A model generated the notes under the pieces. The model saw nothing but the letters and a program-made list of their open reading frames with translations, was not told the origin of the DNA and did not search any database. The translations under genes and the position numbers were made by a program. Below, piece by piece: positions 45,618 to 54,147 of a stretch of 54,614 nt of DNA (its first letter is position 1; the number at the start of each line of letters is the position of its first letter). The DNA is taken from positions 1 through 54,614 of the forward strand of contig JAOPXM010000175.1 of assembly GCA_025965125.1 (NCBI GenBank), in the 5' to 3' direction. The stretch is from Nocardioides sp. (GTDB lineage Bacteria > Actinomycetota > Actinomycetes > Propionibacteriales > Nocardioidaceae).

Positions 45618-46496
45618 ATGGAGCTCAACGCCGCCCAGCTGGCCGCGCTCGTCGCCATCGCTGATCACGGCACCTTCGAAGCGGCCGCGCGAGCACTGCA
45701 CGTCACACCCTCTGCGATCAGCCAGCGGATCCGGGCCCTGGAGTCGGCCGTGGGCCGGGTGGTCGTGCAGCGCTCGACGCCCTGTCGCCCCACCGCGGCA
45801 GGCGAGACATTGATCCGGGTCGCCCGCCAGACCCAGCTGTTGTACGACGAGGCACGCGGCGCCCTCGCCGATGGACCTGGCTGGCGGGTGGAGCTGCCCG
45901 TCGCTGTCAACGCGGACTCGCTGGCGACCTGGTTCCGCGACGTTGTCGCCGACATCACCGGCTGGGAGGACACGGCCCTGCGGGTGCACGTGGAGGACCA
46001 GGCGTACTCCGCTGACCTGTTGCGCAGCGGTGACGTGCTTGCGGCCATCACCTCCGATCCCGTCGCCGTCCAGGGGTGCTCGGTGGAAAGGATCGGGACG
46101 CTGCGCTACGTCGCTGCGGCGTCGCCGGCGTTCGCCACGAGCTGGCGACGGGGGCGCAGGCTCGACTGGGCCCGCATGCCGGTCGTCGTGTTCAACGAGA
46201 AGGACGCCCTCCAGCACGACCTGCTGCGTGCCCGTGGCGTCGACACGCCAGCTGTGGTCCACCGGGTCCCGACGTCCGCGGACTTCCTCGAGGCGGTGCG
46301 ACTCGGCCTCGGGTGGGGGGTGATCCCGGAACCCCAGCTCACGCCTTGCCTCGCGGACGGGTCACTGGTCGCGCTGAGTGCCCGCGAGAACCTCGACGTG
46401 TCCCTGCACTGGCAGCGCTGGCGGATCGACTCCCCGGTGCTCGCTCGGCTCGGCGACGTGGTGAGGTCGGTCGCGCGGGCACGCCTGCGAGCCTGA
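45618..46496 (+). CDS. lysG: LysR-family regulator LysG/ArgP
   Basis: Activator of 292 residues. N-terminal helix-turn-helix HGTFEAAARALHVTPSAISQRIRALESAVGRVVVQR, nearly identical in style to ArgP/LysG, then the effector domain with PVAVNADSLATWF, the ArgP ligand-binding start. It should switch on lysE when lysine or arginine builds up. Gene order and orientation match the lysE-lysG module of Corynebacterium. Confidence 0.95.
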   Translation: MELNAAQLAALVAIADHGTFEAAARALHVTPSAISQRIRALESAVGRVVVQRSTPCRPTAAGETLIRVARQTQLLYDEARGALADGPGWRVELPVAVNADSLATWFRDVVADITGWEDTALRVHVEDQAYSADLLRSGDVLAAITSDPVAVQGCSVERIGTLRYVAAASPAFATSWRRGRRLDWARMPVVVFNEKDALQHDLLRARGVDTPAVVHRVPTSADFLEAVRLGLGWGVIPEPQLTPCLADGSLVALSARENLDVSLHWQRWRIDSPVLARLGDVVRSVARARLRA

Positions 46497-46539
46497 CAAC
46501 GATCGGGCCTCGAACAGCCGCCGACTCGAACGGCGGCGC

Positions 46540-46551
46540 TACCGTCGACGG
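46540..46551 (+). promoter_or_regulatory. Leaderless-type -10 element of the lipoprotein gene
   Basis: TACCGT (46540-46545), six bases, ATG 46552. No ribosome binding site is visible. Confidence 0.55.
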
Positions 46552-47232
46552 ATGATCTTCGGGCGACGCGCCACAGCAGCGTCGGCGACCCTGCTGGCCA
46601 TCGTGGTGGCCCTCCCGCTGGCCGGCTGCAGCGATGAGCCCGGCAGCCGCCAACCGAGCGATCCGACGGTGGTCGGCTCCGCTTCGGACTCGACGAGCAC
46701 GGCGGGGGTCGGCGACGGGTTCGAGCGGTTGCCGGCCGGCAAGTCCGACCTTCCCGTGGACCCGGGGACCTACCTGTCCCCGGACGGCTTCGAGCCGCTG
46801 CTGTCGATCGACGTCCCTGAGGGGTGGACCAGCGTCCACCGGGGCTCCGACGGCTTCGACTTCGGACGGCCGGATCCCACCAGCGACGCCCCGCTGGTGG
46901 CTGCCGTACTGCTGCGGCCGGAGCAGTCGACGGCTGCCGACGCGATCGCGGCGATCCGGGCGGGCACCGACGGTCGGGTCCGGGACGCGTCCGGCCGAAT
47001 CGGCAGCATCTCGGCGAGCGGCATCGTCGTACGCGGGGGGAGCGGCGAGCTGGTCTCCAGCGCCGGCTTCGGGATCGCCCTCGACGCGGCGACGGGCCAG
47101 GTGGTCCGGATCCTGGGGGCGGATGTCGCCGGGGTCCCGCTGCTCGCGGTGGTGCTGGTGCCGGACGGCGACCGCTACGCGGCGGTCCTCCCGCTCGCAG
47201 CCGAGCTGCTCGCCGGGATCACCCCCGCCTGA
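46552..47232 (+). CDS. Putative lipoprotein with a VPxGW domain
   Basis: Lipoprotein of 226 residues. Signal ends VVALPLAGC (lipobox), then a Ser/Thr-rich linker to about residue 55. The body has LLSIDVPEGWTSVHRG, the same VP-x-GW element as in the kinase outer domain (6885-8354) and in the protein at 8364-9029. The later part is a mixed alpha/beta pattern. An LpqN/PsbP-like fold is possible. Function unknown. Confidence 0.8.
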   Translation: MIFGRRATAASATLLAIVVALPLAGCSDEPGSRQPSDPTVVGSASDSTSTAGVGDGFERLPAGKSDLPVDPGTYLSPDGFEPLLSIDVPEGWTSVHRGSDGFDFGRPDPTSDAPLVAAVLLRPEQSTAADAIAAIRAGTDGRVRDASGRIGSISASGIVVRGGSGELVSSAGFGIALDAATGQVVRILGADVAGVPLLAVVLVPDGDRYAAVLPLAAELLAGITPA

Positions 47233-47268
47233 GCGCCCGCCGAACCGGGCGGGCCATCCCAGAGCGAC

Positions 47269-47484
47269 TCAGGTGTCGATACGACGTTCCTCGACGTGCG
47301 TCGTGCGTGAGCGCTGCTGGTTCATCACGAGTGCCAGCACCACGGCGAGGGCACCGACCACGATGAAGATCCAGCCGAGCGTGTCGGTGGCTATCGCGTC
47401 GTCCCAGCTCTGCGGCAGGTTGACGGCCCCGGTCACGAGGATGAGGCCGAGGACGAGCAGCACGATGCCGATACCGATACCCAT
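47269..47484 (-). CDS. DUF6458-type small membrane protein
   Basis: Protein of 71 residues with two membrane helices: GIGIVLLVLGLILVTGAV and LGWIFIVVGALAVVLALVM, followed by a basic tail RSRTTHVEERR. The MGIGIGIVLLVLG start and the ending are those of DUF6458, a small actinobacterial family of unknown role. The ATG at 47484 follows AGAAGGAG at good distance; upstream in-frame codons are rejected. Confidence 0.87.
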   Translation of the reverse strand: MGIGIGIVLLVLGLILVTGAVNLPQSWDDAIATDTLGWIFIVVGALAVVLALVMNQQRSRTTHVEERRIDT

Positions 47485-47667
47485 AGATGACTCCTTCTGG
47501 TGGGCGCGGCACAGGGTCCGCACCCGAGACGGGTACCCGATCTGCCGGTCAGACAAACGGCCGTCCCGGCTGTCCGGCCGGTCGCGCGGCCGCCCGTGCC
47601 CCGAGCGCGCGCTGACCCGTCCGAAACCTCGGGCGGGTCAGCGATGGCTGGGTCGAAGAACGTCAGC

Positions 47668-49539
47668 TCAGAAGGCGGCCTCGTCGAGATCCATCAGCGA
47701 CAGGTCGGTGGCCTCGGCGATCGCACGCTCGGCGCTGATGCGGGGCAAGTTGGTCTGCGCGAAGAACTGCGCGGCGGCCACCTTGCCCTCATAGAACGCC
47801 TTGTCCTTGCCGGCGTCGCCGGACAGCTTCTCCAGGGCGATCTCGGCCTGGCGAAGCAGCAGCCACCCGCAGACCACGTCGCCCAGCGCCATCAGGAGGC
47901 GGCTGGTGTTGAGGCCGACCTTGTAGATGTTGCGGATGTCGCCGCCCTCGGACGAGGCGTCCGCGGACATCAGGTCGTTGATCATGTGACCGACCATGGC
48001 GTTCGCGTCCTCGAGCGCCTTGGCCAGCAGCGTGCGTTCGACCTTGAGGCGCCCGTTGCCGGCCTCGCTGTCGATGAACTTCTGGATCTCGCCGGCAACG
48101 TGGCCGAGCGCCTTGCCCTGGTCCCGGACGATCTTGCGGAAGAAGAAGTCCTGACCCTGGATGGCGGTCGTGCCCTCGTAGAGCGTGTCGATCTTGGCGT
48201 CGCGGACGTACTGCTCGAGCGGGTAGTCGCTCAGGAAGCCGGATCCGCCGAAGGTCTGCAGCGACTCGGTGCCGAGCAGCACCAACGAGCGTTCCGAGCC
48301 ATAGCCCTTCACGATCGGCAGGAGCAGGTCGTTGACCGCGGCTGCGAGCACGGTGTCCTCCGACGCGCTCTCCCCGTTGTGCTCGGCGATCTGCACCTTG
48401 TCCTGCCACGACGCGGTGTAGAGCACCAGCGCCCGCATCGCCTCGGAGAAGGACTTCTGCACCATCAGGGAGCGTCGTACGTCGGGGTGGTGCGTGATGG
48501 TCACCCGCGGCGCGGTCTTGTCCCCCGACTGGGTGAGGTCGGCACCCTGCTGGCGGGACTTGGCGAACTCGAGAGCGTTGAGGTAACCGGTCGAGAGGGT
48601 GGCGATCGCCTTGGAGCCGACCATCATCCGGGCGTTCTCGATGACCTGGAACATCTGCGCGATGCCGTCGTGGACCTCGCCCAGCAGCCAGCCCTGGGCG
48701 GGTTCCTTCTCGCCGAACGTGACCTCGCACGTGTTGGACACCTTGATGCCCATCTTGTGCTCGACGTTGGTGACGTGGGCGCCGTTCCGCTCTCCGGTCA
48801 GCTCGCCGGTCTCGTGGTCGAAATGGAACTTCGGCACGATGAACAGCGACAGGCCCTTGGTGCCCGGGCCGCCCACGCCCTCGATGCCCACGGGGCGGGC
48901 GAGGACGAGGTGGATGATGTTCTCGGACATGTCGTGCTCTGCCGAGGTGATGAAGCGCTTGACGCCCTCGATGTTCCAGGACCCGTCGTCGTTGAGCGTG
49001 GCCCTGCTGCGCCCGGCGCCGACGTCCGAGCCGGCGTCGGGCTCGGTCAGCACCATGGTGGTGCTCCACTGCCGGTCGACGATGAACTGCGCGATCTGCT
49101 TGTCGCGCTCGTTGCCGTTCTTGTGCACGATGCCTGCGAACGCCGGGCCGGCGCCGTACATCCAGACCGGGGCGTTGGCGCCGAGCACGAGCTCGCCCAT
49201 GGCCCACACGATGCTGGAGGGAGCGGGCGTGCCGCCCAGCTCCTCGGAGATCTGCAGCCGCCAGAACTCGGAGTCCATCCAGGCCTGGTAGCTCTTCTTG
49301 AACGACTCCGGTACGTCGGCGGTGCCGGTCTCCGGGTCGAAGACCGGGGGATTGCGGTCGCTGTCCTCGTAGGACGCCGCGAGGTCCTCGCGGGAGAGCC
49401 GGTCGACCTCGGCAAGGATCTCGCGGGCGCTCTCCCCGTCGATCTCGGCGAAGGGGCCGCTGCCCAGGACCTCGTCGCGCCCGAGCACCTCGAACAGGTT
49501 GAACTCGATGTCTCGGAGGTTGCTCTTGTAGTGGCTCAC
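47668..49539 (-). CDS. Acyl-CoA dehydrogenase, FadE5-like
   Basis: FAD enzyme of 623 residues for the first step of beta-oxidation. It opens with [17 protein letters not shown], the marker of mycobacterial FadE5. Seen: [17 protein letters not shown] (FAD loop), [56 protein letters not shown] and [15 protein letters not shown], whose Glu is the catalytic base. The extra C-terminal domain fits the long FadE5 subgroup. The GTG at 49539 has AAGGTGG five bases upstream. It should act on medium to long acyl-CoAs. Confidence 0.95.
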   Translation of the reverse strand: MSHYKSNLRDIEFNLFEVLGRDEVLGSGPFAEIDGESAREILAEVDRLSREDLAASYEDSDRNPPVFDPETGTADVPESFKKSYQAWMDSEFWRLQISEELGGTPAPSSIVWAMGELVLGANAPVWMYGAGPAFAGIVHKNGNERDKQIAQFIVDRQWSTTMVLTEPDAGSDVGAGRSRATLNDDGSWNIEGVKRFITSAEHDMSENIIHLVLARPVGIEGVGGPGTKGLSLFIVPKFHFDHETGELTGERNGAHVTNVEHKMGIKVSNTCEVTFGEKEPAQGWLLGEVHDGIAQMFQVIENARMMVGSKAIATLSTGYLNALEFAKSRQQGADLTQSGDKTAPRVTITHHPDVRRSLMVQKSFSEAMRALVLYTASWQDKVQIAEHNGESASEDTVLAAAVNDLLLPIVKGYGSERSLVLLGTESLQTFGGSGFLSDYPLEQYVRDAKIDTLYEGTTAIQGQDFFFRKIVRDQGKALGHVAGEIQKFIDSEAGNGRLKVERTLLAKALEDANAMVGHMINDLMSADASSEGGDIRNIYKVGLNTSRLLMALGDVVCGWLLLRQAEIALEKLSGDAGKDKAFYEGKVAAAQFFAQTNLPRISAERAIAEATDLSLMDLDEAAF

Positions 49540-49580
49540 AGATCCACCTTTTCGTGTCTTGGGGTTGGACAGCAGAGAGG

Positions 49581-49602
49581 CTACTGGTCGGTAACATAAT
49601 GA
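49581..49602 (-). promoter_or_regulatory. Candidate promoter and operator of the fadE5-like gene
   Basis: Minus strand CATTAT (49602-49597) is a possible -10. Just downstream lies TTACCGACCAGTAG (49594-49581), an imperfect TTAC...GTAA palindrome of the sort used by TetR-type fatty-acid regulators. No such regulator gene is adjacent. Weak evidence. Confidence 0.3.
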
Positions 49603-49712
49603 TAGGAGGGCGTCTCCTCCCGCGCAAGACTGCGCAAGCGCGGGTGACCGGAATCTCCCTTGCCCATTGGGATCCGGGACCGTCCAGGCGCCCTTTGGCG
49701 AACCTTCGCACC

Positions 49713-49742
49713 TTGACAGGCGCGCTGTGAAGATTGTCTACT
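49713..49742 (+). promoter_or_regulatory. Promoter of the TauE-like gene
   Basis: TTGACA (49713-49718), 18-bp spacer, TCTACT (49737-49742). The leader to the ATG at 49779 is A/T-rich and contains TGTCT twice, 11 bp apart (one helical turn), a possible regulator site. Confidence 0.4.
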
Positions 49743-49778
49743 AACTGTCTCGGATTAGATTTCTATGGGGTGGTCGCG

Positions 49779-50699
49779 ATGCGGAAACTGGTGATCCTCG
49801 CCCTGGTGGGCCTGGTGGCCCAGCTCGTCGACGGGTCCCTCGGCATGGGGTACGGCGTCACCTCGTCGACGTTGCTGGTGGCAGGCGGCCTCGGACCGGC
49901 GGCCGCGTCCGCTGCGATCCACTTCTCCGAGATCGGCACCTCTCTCGTGTCGGGCATCTCGCACCACACGCTGGGCAACACCGACTGGCGCACGGTCGGC
50001 ATCCTGGCGGTGCCGGGCTTCGTCGGGGCGTTCTGCGGTGCAACCCTGTTGGCAGGCTTGGACGCCGAGGCCGCTGTGCCCGTCGTATCGGTCATCCTCC
50101 TTGTGCTGGGCGCCTACGTAACGTTCCGGTTCCTCGCGGTCGGTCCGCGCAAGCTGCGGTTCGAGGCCCGACCGTCCAAGCGGTTCCTGATGCCGATGGG
50201 CCTGTTCGCCGGCGGACTCGACGCCATGGGCGGCGGCGGCTGGGGGCCCGTCGGGACGACGTCCCTGCTGTCCTCGGGGCGGCTGGAGCCGCGCAAGGTC
50301 GTCGGATCGGTCGACACCTCCGAGTTCGTCGTGGCGGTCGGTGGGTCGCTGGGCTTCCTCGTGGCGCTCGGCAGCCAGGGCATCAACTGGGCGTTCATGG
50401 CCGCCCTCATGCTCGGTGGTTGCATTGCCGCGCCGGTAGCCGCGACCTTGGCCCGATTCATGCCCGCGAGGGTCCTCGGCGTGACTGCGGGCGGCGTGAT
50501 CGTGCTGACCAATCTCAAGACGCTGGCAGAGTCCCAGGGCGCCTCGGGGATCACGATCGGCCTGCTGGCGTCCGTGGTCTTCACCCTGTGGGTGCTGTGG
50601 ATCGCCTGGGCCGTGAAGCTCGAGCAGGCCGTGCGTGACGGCACCACGCCGGCCGCGGCGGCGGCGCGACGGGCGGGTGCGGCGGCCCGCCCCGCGTGA
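49779..50699 (+). CDS. TauE/SafE-family sulfite exporter (permease)
   Basis: Membrane protein of 306 residues, about eight helices. Seen: LVAQLVDGSLGMGYGVTSSTLLVAGG near the N-terminus and GLFAGGLDAMGGGGWGPVGTTSLLSSG in the middle, the two inverted glycine-rich repeats of the TauE/SafE family; PRKVVGSVDTSEF follows. Members move sulfite or other organosulfur anions. It is followed by an Rrf2 regulator gene 93 bp downstream. The ATG at 49779 is preferred over a TTG at 49734. Confidence 0.9.
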   Translation: MRKLVILALVGLVAQLVDGSLGMGYGVTSSTLLVAGGLGPAAASAAIHFSEIGTSLVSGISHHTLGNTDWRTVGILAVPGFVGAFCGATLLAGLDAEAAVPVVSVILLVLGAYVTFRFLAVGPRKLRFEARPSKRFLMPMGLFAGGLDAMGGGGWGPVGTTSLLSSGRLEPRKVVGSVDTSEFVVAVGGSLGFLVALGSQGINWAFMAALMLGGCIAAPVAATLARFMPARVLGVTAGGVIVLTNLKTLAESQGASGITIGLLASVVFTLWVLWIAWAVKLEQAVRDGTTPAAAAARRAGAAARPA

Positions 50700-50792
50700 C
50701 CGCTGGACGGCGCCGCACGGGGTGCGTGGAACTGCCACGCCGTCGCCGTGTTCGTCGGGTATGTGCATCGACAAATCTGACACACTGGACCC

Positions 50793-51251
50793 ATGCGAGT
50801 TTCCGCAAAGTCCGACTACGCCTTGCGCGCCCTCATCGAGATGGCGTCACGCGCGGACGGGCGCGCGGTGAGTGCCGAGGAGCTCGGGAAGCTGCAGGAG
50901 ATCCCACACGGGTTCCTCCAGGCCATCCTCGCTGATCTTCGCCGGGCCGGGATCGTCATGTCCCAGCGAGGTCAGTCCGGCGGCTGGCGGATGGGGCGAA
51001 GCCCGAGCGACGTCTCGGTGGCCGACGTGATCCGTGCGGTGGACGGACCGCTGGTGTCTGTCTACGGCCTGAGGCCCGAAGCCGTCACGTACAACGAGAC
51101 CGCCGACGTCCTCCAGCACGTGTGGATTGCCGCACGCAGATCACTGCGCGACGTCTTCGAGCAGGTGTCCATCCAGCAGCTGTCCGATCACAAGCTGCCC
51201 AAGGCAGTCACGTCACGGACCGCCGACGAGGACGCCTGGCAACCGCACTGA
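50793..51251 (+). CDS. Rrf2-family transcriptional regulator (no cysteines)
   Basis: Regulator of 152 residues. Winged helix SAKSDYALRALIEMASR...SAEELGKLQEIPHGFLQAILADLRRAGIVMSQRGQSGGWRM, the typical Rrf2 start. It contains no cysteine at all, so it cannot bind an iron-sulfur cluster like IscR or NsrR and resembles CymR-type sulfur regulators instead. Next to the sulfite exporter it likely senses sulfur or cysteine status. CACACT lies six bases before the ATG at 50793. Confidence 0.92.
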   Translation: MRVSAKSDYALRALIEMASRADGRAVSAEELGKLQEIPHGFLQAILADLRRAGIVMSQRGQSGGWRMGRSPSDVSVADVIRAVDGPLVSVYGLRPEAVTYNETADVLQHVWIAARRSLRDVFEQVSIQQLSDHKLPKAVTSRTADEDAWQPH

Positions 51252-51269
51252 TCGCTGGGCGCCCACGGG

Positions 51270-52202
51270 TCAGCCCGAGATTAAGTCGGCCAGCCGACGC
51301 TTGAGCTTCTTGCGGGACCTCTGCAGCGTTGCCAGGCGCTGCTCGAGCACCTCGTTGTGGGCCCGTAGCCGGGCGGACTCGACAAGGGCGTCCCCGAGGA
51401 GCCCCTCGGCGGCGCGCAGGCGATCCTCGGTGCCGGACGCGGTCCACGACCGTGCGGCACCCCGGACCGGGATCAGGTCCGCGGTGTCGCCGTGCAGGTC
51501 GTAGCCGCCGTCCGCAATGTCCTTCGCCCACCGGTCCGCCAGCTCGACGCGGCTCTCGTGCGGGTCGAGCGAGGTCAAGGCGCGGTCGAACTCCCAGAGG
51601 GGTGAGTGCCGGAGGGCGAGCGTCCTGGCAGCCTCGGTGGTGGAGAGGTCCGGCAGGTGCAGGGCTGATGCGTCGAACCCGACGATGCGCCCGTACGCCG
51701 CCCAGATCGCCTGCGCGCGCCGGTCGATGTCGGGCGCGACGATCACGTGCACGCGGTCGGGTCGACGGAGGGCGGCCGCCCAGCGGTCGAGCACCCCGCT
51801 GAGGTCTCCCGCCTCGTTCGGGGCCGTCGCCTGGTTCGCGGGCGCGGCCGCGATCACCACGATGTGCACCTCGAAGCCGGCAAGCCCCTCGAGGAACAGG
51901 TCGATCTCGACCGGGGCCGCGGCGGCGAGCAGGTGCTGGCCGACCACGACCGCGCCCTTGCCCTTGCGGGCGCGTCGACACACAGCACTCCAGCTGCCCT
52001 CGACGTCGCGGCGTCGGTAGCCCCAGGCGCGGTGGTCACGCAGGATCTCGACGGCCGCGCGGAACATCTCGTCGGCCGACTTGGCGGGCCGGTGCACCCC
52101 GAGCCGCGACAGAGACGCCTCATGGTGCTCGAGCGCCGGATCGAGGATCGCGCCGCCGCTGTGAGGCAGCCCGATGTGGACGAAGGCCTTGCGTCGTGCC
52201 AT
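51270..52202 (-). CDS. Sulfotransferase-like protein with degenerate cofactor loop and coiled-coil tail
   Basis: Protein of 310 residues. It begins KAFVHIGLPHSGGAIL, where typical sulfotransferases have HIGxPKTGTT for PAPS binding; the key Lys and Thr residues are absent. Middle region carries FEVHIVVIAAAP and RPDRVHVIVAPD, like the sulfotransferase core strands. The last 50 residues (LVESARLRAHNEVLEQRL and following) are predicted coiled coil, Arg/Lys-rich. It may be a catalytically dead or altered relative. No gene partner is obvious. Confidence 0.6.
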   Translation of the reverse strand: MARRKAFVHIGLPHSGGAILDPALEHHEASLSRLGVHRPAKSADEMFRAAVEILRDHRAWGYRRRDVEGSWSAVCRRARKGKGAVVVGQHLLAAAAPVEIDLFLEGLAGFEVHIVVIAAAPANQATAPNEAGDLSGVLDRWAAALRRPDRVHVIVAPDIDRRAQAIWAAYGRIVGFDASALHLPDLSTTEAARTLALRHSPLWEFDRALTSLDPHESRVELADRWAKDIADGGYDLHGDTADLIPVRGAARSWTASGTEDRLRAAEGLLGDALVESARLRAHNEVLEQRLATLQRSRKKLKRRLADLISG

Positions 52203-52293
52203 GACCCGAGGGTGACACCTGCGGGCAGCCGAGCCGTGAACGCGGCGTGTCCGACGGATGGCGAGTCTCGCGCGACAGCCTCGGCCACCGCAC

Positions 52294-52328
52294 TAGAACA
52301 TGTTCCAGTTCGAGCCTAGGATGCGGCC
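52294..52328 (+). promoter_or_regulatory. KstR-consensus operator and leaderless promoter
   Basis: TAGAACATGTTCCA (52294-52307) fits the mycobacterial KstR consensus TnnAACnnGTTnnA at every fixed position. It covers the -35 position of a promoter whose -10 is TAGGAT (52317-52322), followed by six bases and the ATG at 52329. A bound TetR-type repressor would block it. Confidence 0.65.
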
Positions 52329-52781
52329 ATGATCACGTCGGACGCCATCACCTGGACCGCCCTCAACGACGAGCATCCCGCGCGGGCCGCCTCGCAGCGC
52401 TCCTATTCCGCCGTCGCCCGGGGCGACCTGGCCGAGTGGCTCACGGTGTACGCCGAGGACGCGGTGTTGGAGGACCCCGTGGGCCCGTCCATGTTCGATC
52501 CCGAGGGCAAGGGGCATCGCGGCCACGAGGGCATCTCGGCCTTCTGGAAGCTGGCCATCGAGCCGATCGAGAAGTTCGAGTTCGAGATCTACGAGTCGTT
52601 CGCCAACCCGGGCAGCAACACCTGCGCGAACATCGGCCGGATCAAGACGTCGTTCCCCGACGGCAGCTACACCACGACGGACCTGATCATGGTCTACGTC
52701 GTGCACGACGACGGACGGGTGGCGTCGATGCAGGCGTTCTGGGAGCCCGAGCGCACGATGGCGTCGTTCACCAAGGCCTGA
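52329..52781 (+). CDS. NTF2-fold (SnoaL/ketosteroid isomerase-like) protein
   Basis: Small alpha+beta cone protein of 150 residues. Seen: ASQRSYSAVARGDLAEWLTVYAEDAVLEDPVGPSMFDPEGKGHRGHEGISAFWK, the usual SnoaL-like opening with Asp-rich cavity residues, then IYESFANPGSNTCANIGRIKT and DLIMVYVVHDDGRVASMQAFWEP. Such proteins isomerise or hydrate steroid or polyketide substrates. The KstR-like site in its promoter points to steroid or sterol side-chain metabolism. Catalysis not proven. Confidence 0.85.
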   Translation: MITSDAITWTALNDEHPARAASQRSYSAVARGDLAEWLTVYAEDAVLEDPVGPSMFDPEGKGHRGHEGISAFWKLAIEPIEKFEFEIYESFANPGSNTCANIGRIKTSFPDGSYTTTDLIMVYVVHDDGRVASMQAFWEPERTMASFTKA

Positions 52782-52841
52782 CGCCCGCAGAATCTTCGGT
52801 GCACCCTGTGACGAAACTGTTGGGGGAGGCGTCGAAGGGGC

Positions 52842-53351
52842 ATGAGGACGGAGTTCGAGGAGTTCGCGCTGGCGCGCACTCCCCAGCTGTACCGGTCGGC
52901 GTGGCTGCTCTGCGGTGAGCGCCACCAGGCCGAGGACCTCGTGCAGGAAACGCTCGCCAAGGTCTTCGTCCGGTGGAACCGGCGGTTCGGTGCCCCGATC
53001 GACAACCCGGCGGCGTACGCCCAGACCGCCCTGGTCCGGACCTTTCTGAGTGCGCGTCGGCGCCGCTCCAGCACGGAGCTGGCGTACGCCGATGTGCCCG
53101 AGCGGGCGGGGCCGGATCCCGCAGCCGCCAGCGACCTCCGGCTGGCCCTCGTGGCCGCGCTGGCGGGGTTGGCGCCTCTGGACCGGACCGTGCTGGTGCT
53201 CCGTTACCTCGAGGACCTCAGCGTCGGCGAGGTTGCCGAGCGCCTTGGCTTGAGCGAGGGCGCGGTGCGCAACCGCAGCATGCGAGCCCTCCAGCGCACC
53301 CGTCCTCTGCTCGACGCCTCGTACGCCACCGCCCGAAAGGACCTGCCATGA
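52842..53351 (+). CDS. SigE-family ECF sigma factor
   Basis: Sigma factor of 169 residues of the actinobacterial SigE family. Region 2: FALARTPQLYRSAWLLCGERHQAEDLVQETLAKVFVRW. Region 4: LAPLDRTVLVLRYLEDLSVGEVAERLGLSEGAVRNRSMRALQRTRPLL. Its stop overlaps the start of a membrane protein gene as ATGA. No classical zinc anti-sigma is present; the neighbour may take that role. Upstream bases show no clear ECF-type promoter. Confidence 0.93.
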   Translation: MRTEFEEFALARTPQLYRSAWLLCGERHQAEDLVQETLAKVFVRWNRRFGAPIDNPAAYAQTALVRTFLSARRRRSSTELAYADVPERAGPDPAAASDLRLALVAALAGLAPLDRTVLVLRYLEDLSVGEVAERLGLSEGAVRNRSMRALQRTRPLLDASYATARKDLP

Positions 53352-54139
53352 ACGACAAGACCTCCAGCCTCCTCGACGTCGCCACGCGTGACCTCGACCC
53401 CGACATCGACGCCCTTGTGGCCGGTGGCGTAGCCCGTGGGCGCGCCCGCCGCCGGCGCCGGACGGCCGGCACCGCGCTGGTCGCTGCCGCGGTCGCCGGG
53501 ATTGCCGGGCTGGGCGTGGTGGCGTCCCTCTCAGGCGCCGATGGGACCCACGCGGAGGACCTGTCGGTCGCCACCAGTCCCGGGTCGTCGGCGTCCGTGG
53601 TGCGGACCAACACGGCCCCCAGAGACCTGGCCATGCGCGCGGCCGGGGTTCCCGAGCTGTTCGCCTCCATCTTCCCGGGTGAGGTGGCGATCATCCCCGG
53701 CAAGGAGAACCCGATGGACGGCTTCGACCCGCGTTCCCAGCCTCTGGGTGGCGGACCGACCGACCGGAAGGGCGAACCCGGCCCCGGCGTCATCGCAGAC
53801 TTCACGTGGAACGGCTACTACGTGCGCGCCGCCGTGGCTCCCAGCGACCCCGCGTTCGGCGACACCGCGGGCGAACGCTGTCGTGGCGAGGCCAGTAGCG
53901 ACACCGGCTGCGAGGACGTCGCGGGAGGCGGCGCCCTCGTCAGCAGCACGATGGTGAACCCGCCGGTGGACGGCACCACGACGGTTCGCTTCGTGAAGTA
54001 CTACACGCCCGATCTCTGGACGGTGACCCTGATGGTCTCCAACGGTGCCACCAGCCGCGACCACGTGCTCACGCCGCAGCCACCGTTCACGCTGGCCGAG
54101 CTGACCGCGGCTGCGACCAGCGACGCCTGGTTCGACTGA
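53348..54139 (+). CDS. Single-span membrane protein coupled to the SigE-family sigma factor
   Basis: Protein of 263 residues. Cytoplasmic N-terminus of about 38 residues, strongly basic at its end (RARRRRR), one membrane helix (about 40-60, TALVAAAVAGIAGLGVVASL), then a 200-residue outer part with four cysteines near CRGEASSDTGCED. No zinc-binding HxxxCxxC motif. Topology and coupling to the sigma gene suggest an anti-sigma or sensor protein, as often found with SigE-family factors; this is inferred. Confidence 0.75.
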   Translation: MNDKTSSLLDVATRDLDPDIDALVAGGVARGRARRRRRTAGTALVAAAVAGIAGLGVVASLSGADGTHAEDLSVATSPGSSASVVRTNTAPRDLAMRAAGVPELFASIFPGEVAIIPGKENPMDGFDPRSQPLGGGPTDRKGEPGPGVIADFTWNGYYVRAAVAPSDPAFGDTAGERCRGEASSDTGCEDVAGGGALVSSTMVNPPVDGTTTVRFVKYYTPDLWTVTLMVSNGATSRDHVLTPQPPFTLAELTAAATSDAWFD

Positions 54140-54147
54140 GCTCCCAC

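Noticed and set aside
52801-52841. ECF-type autoregulated promoter before the SigE-family gene
   Set aside because: GAAAC and CGTC are present but only 12 bases apart; known ECF promoters need about 16-17.
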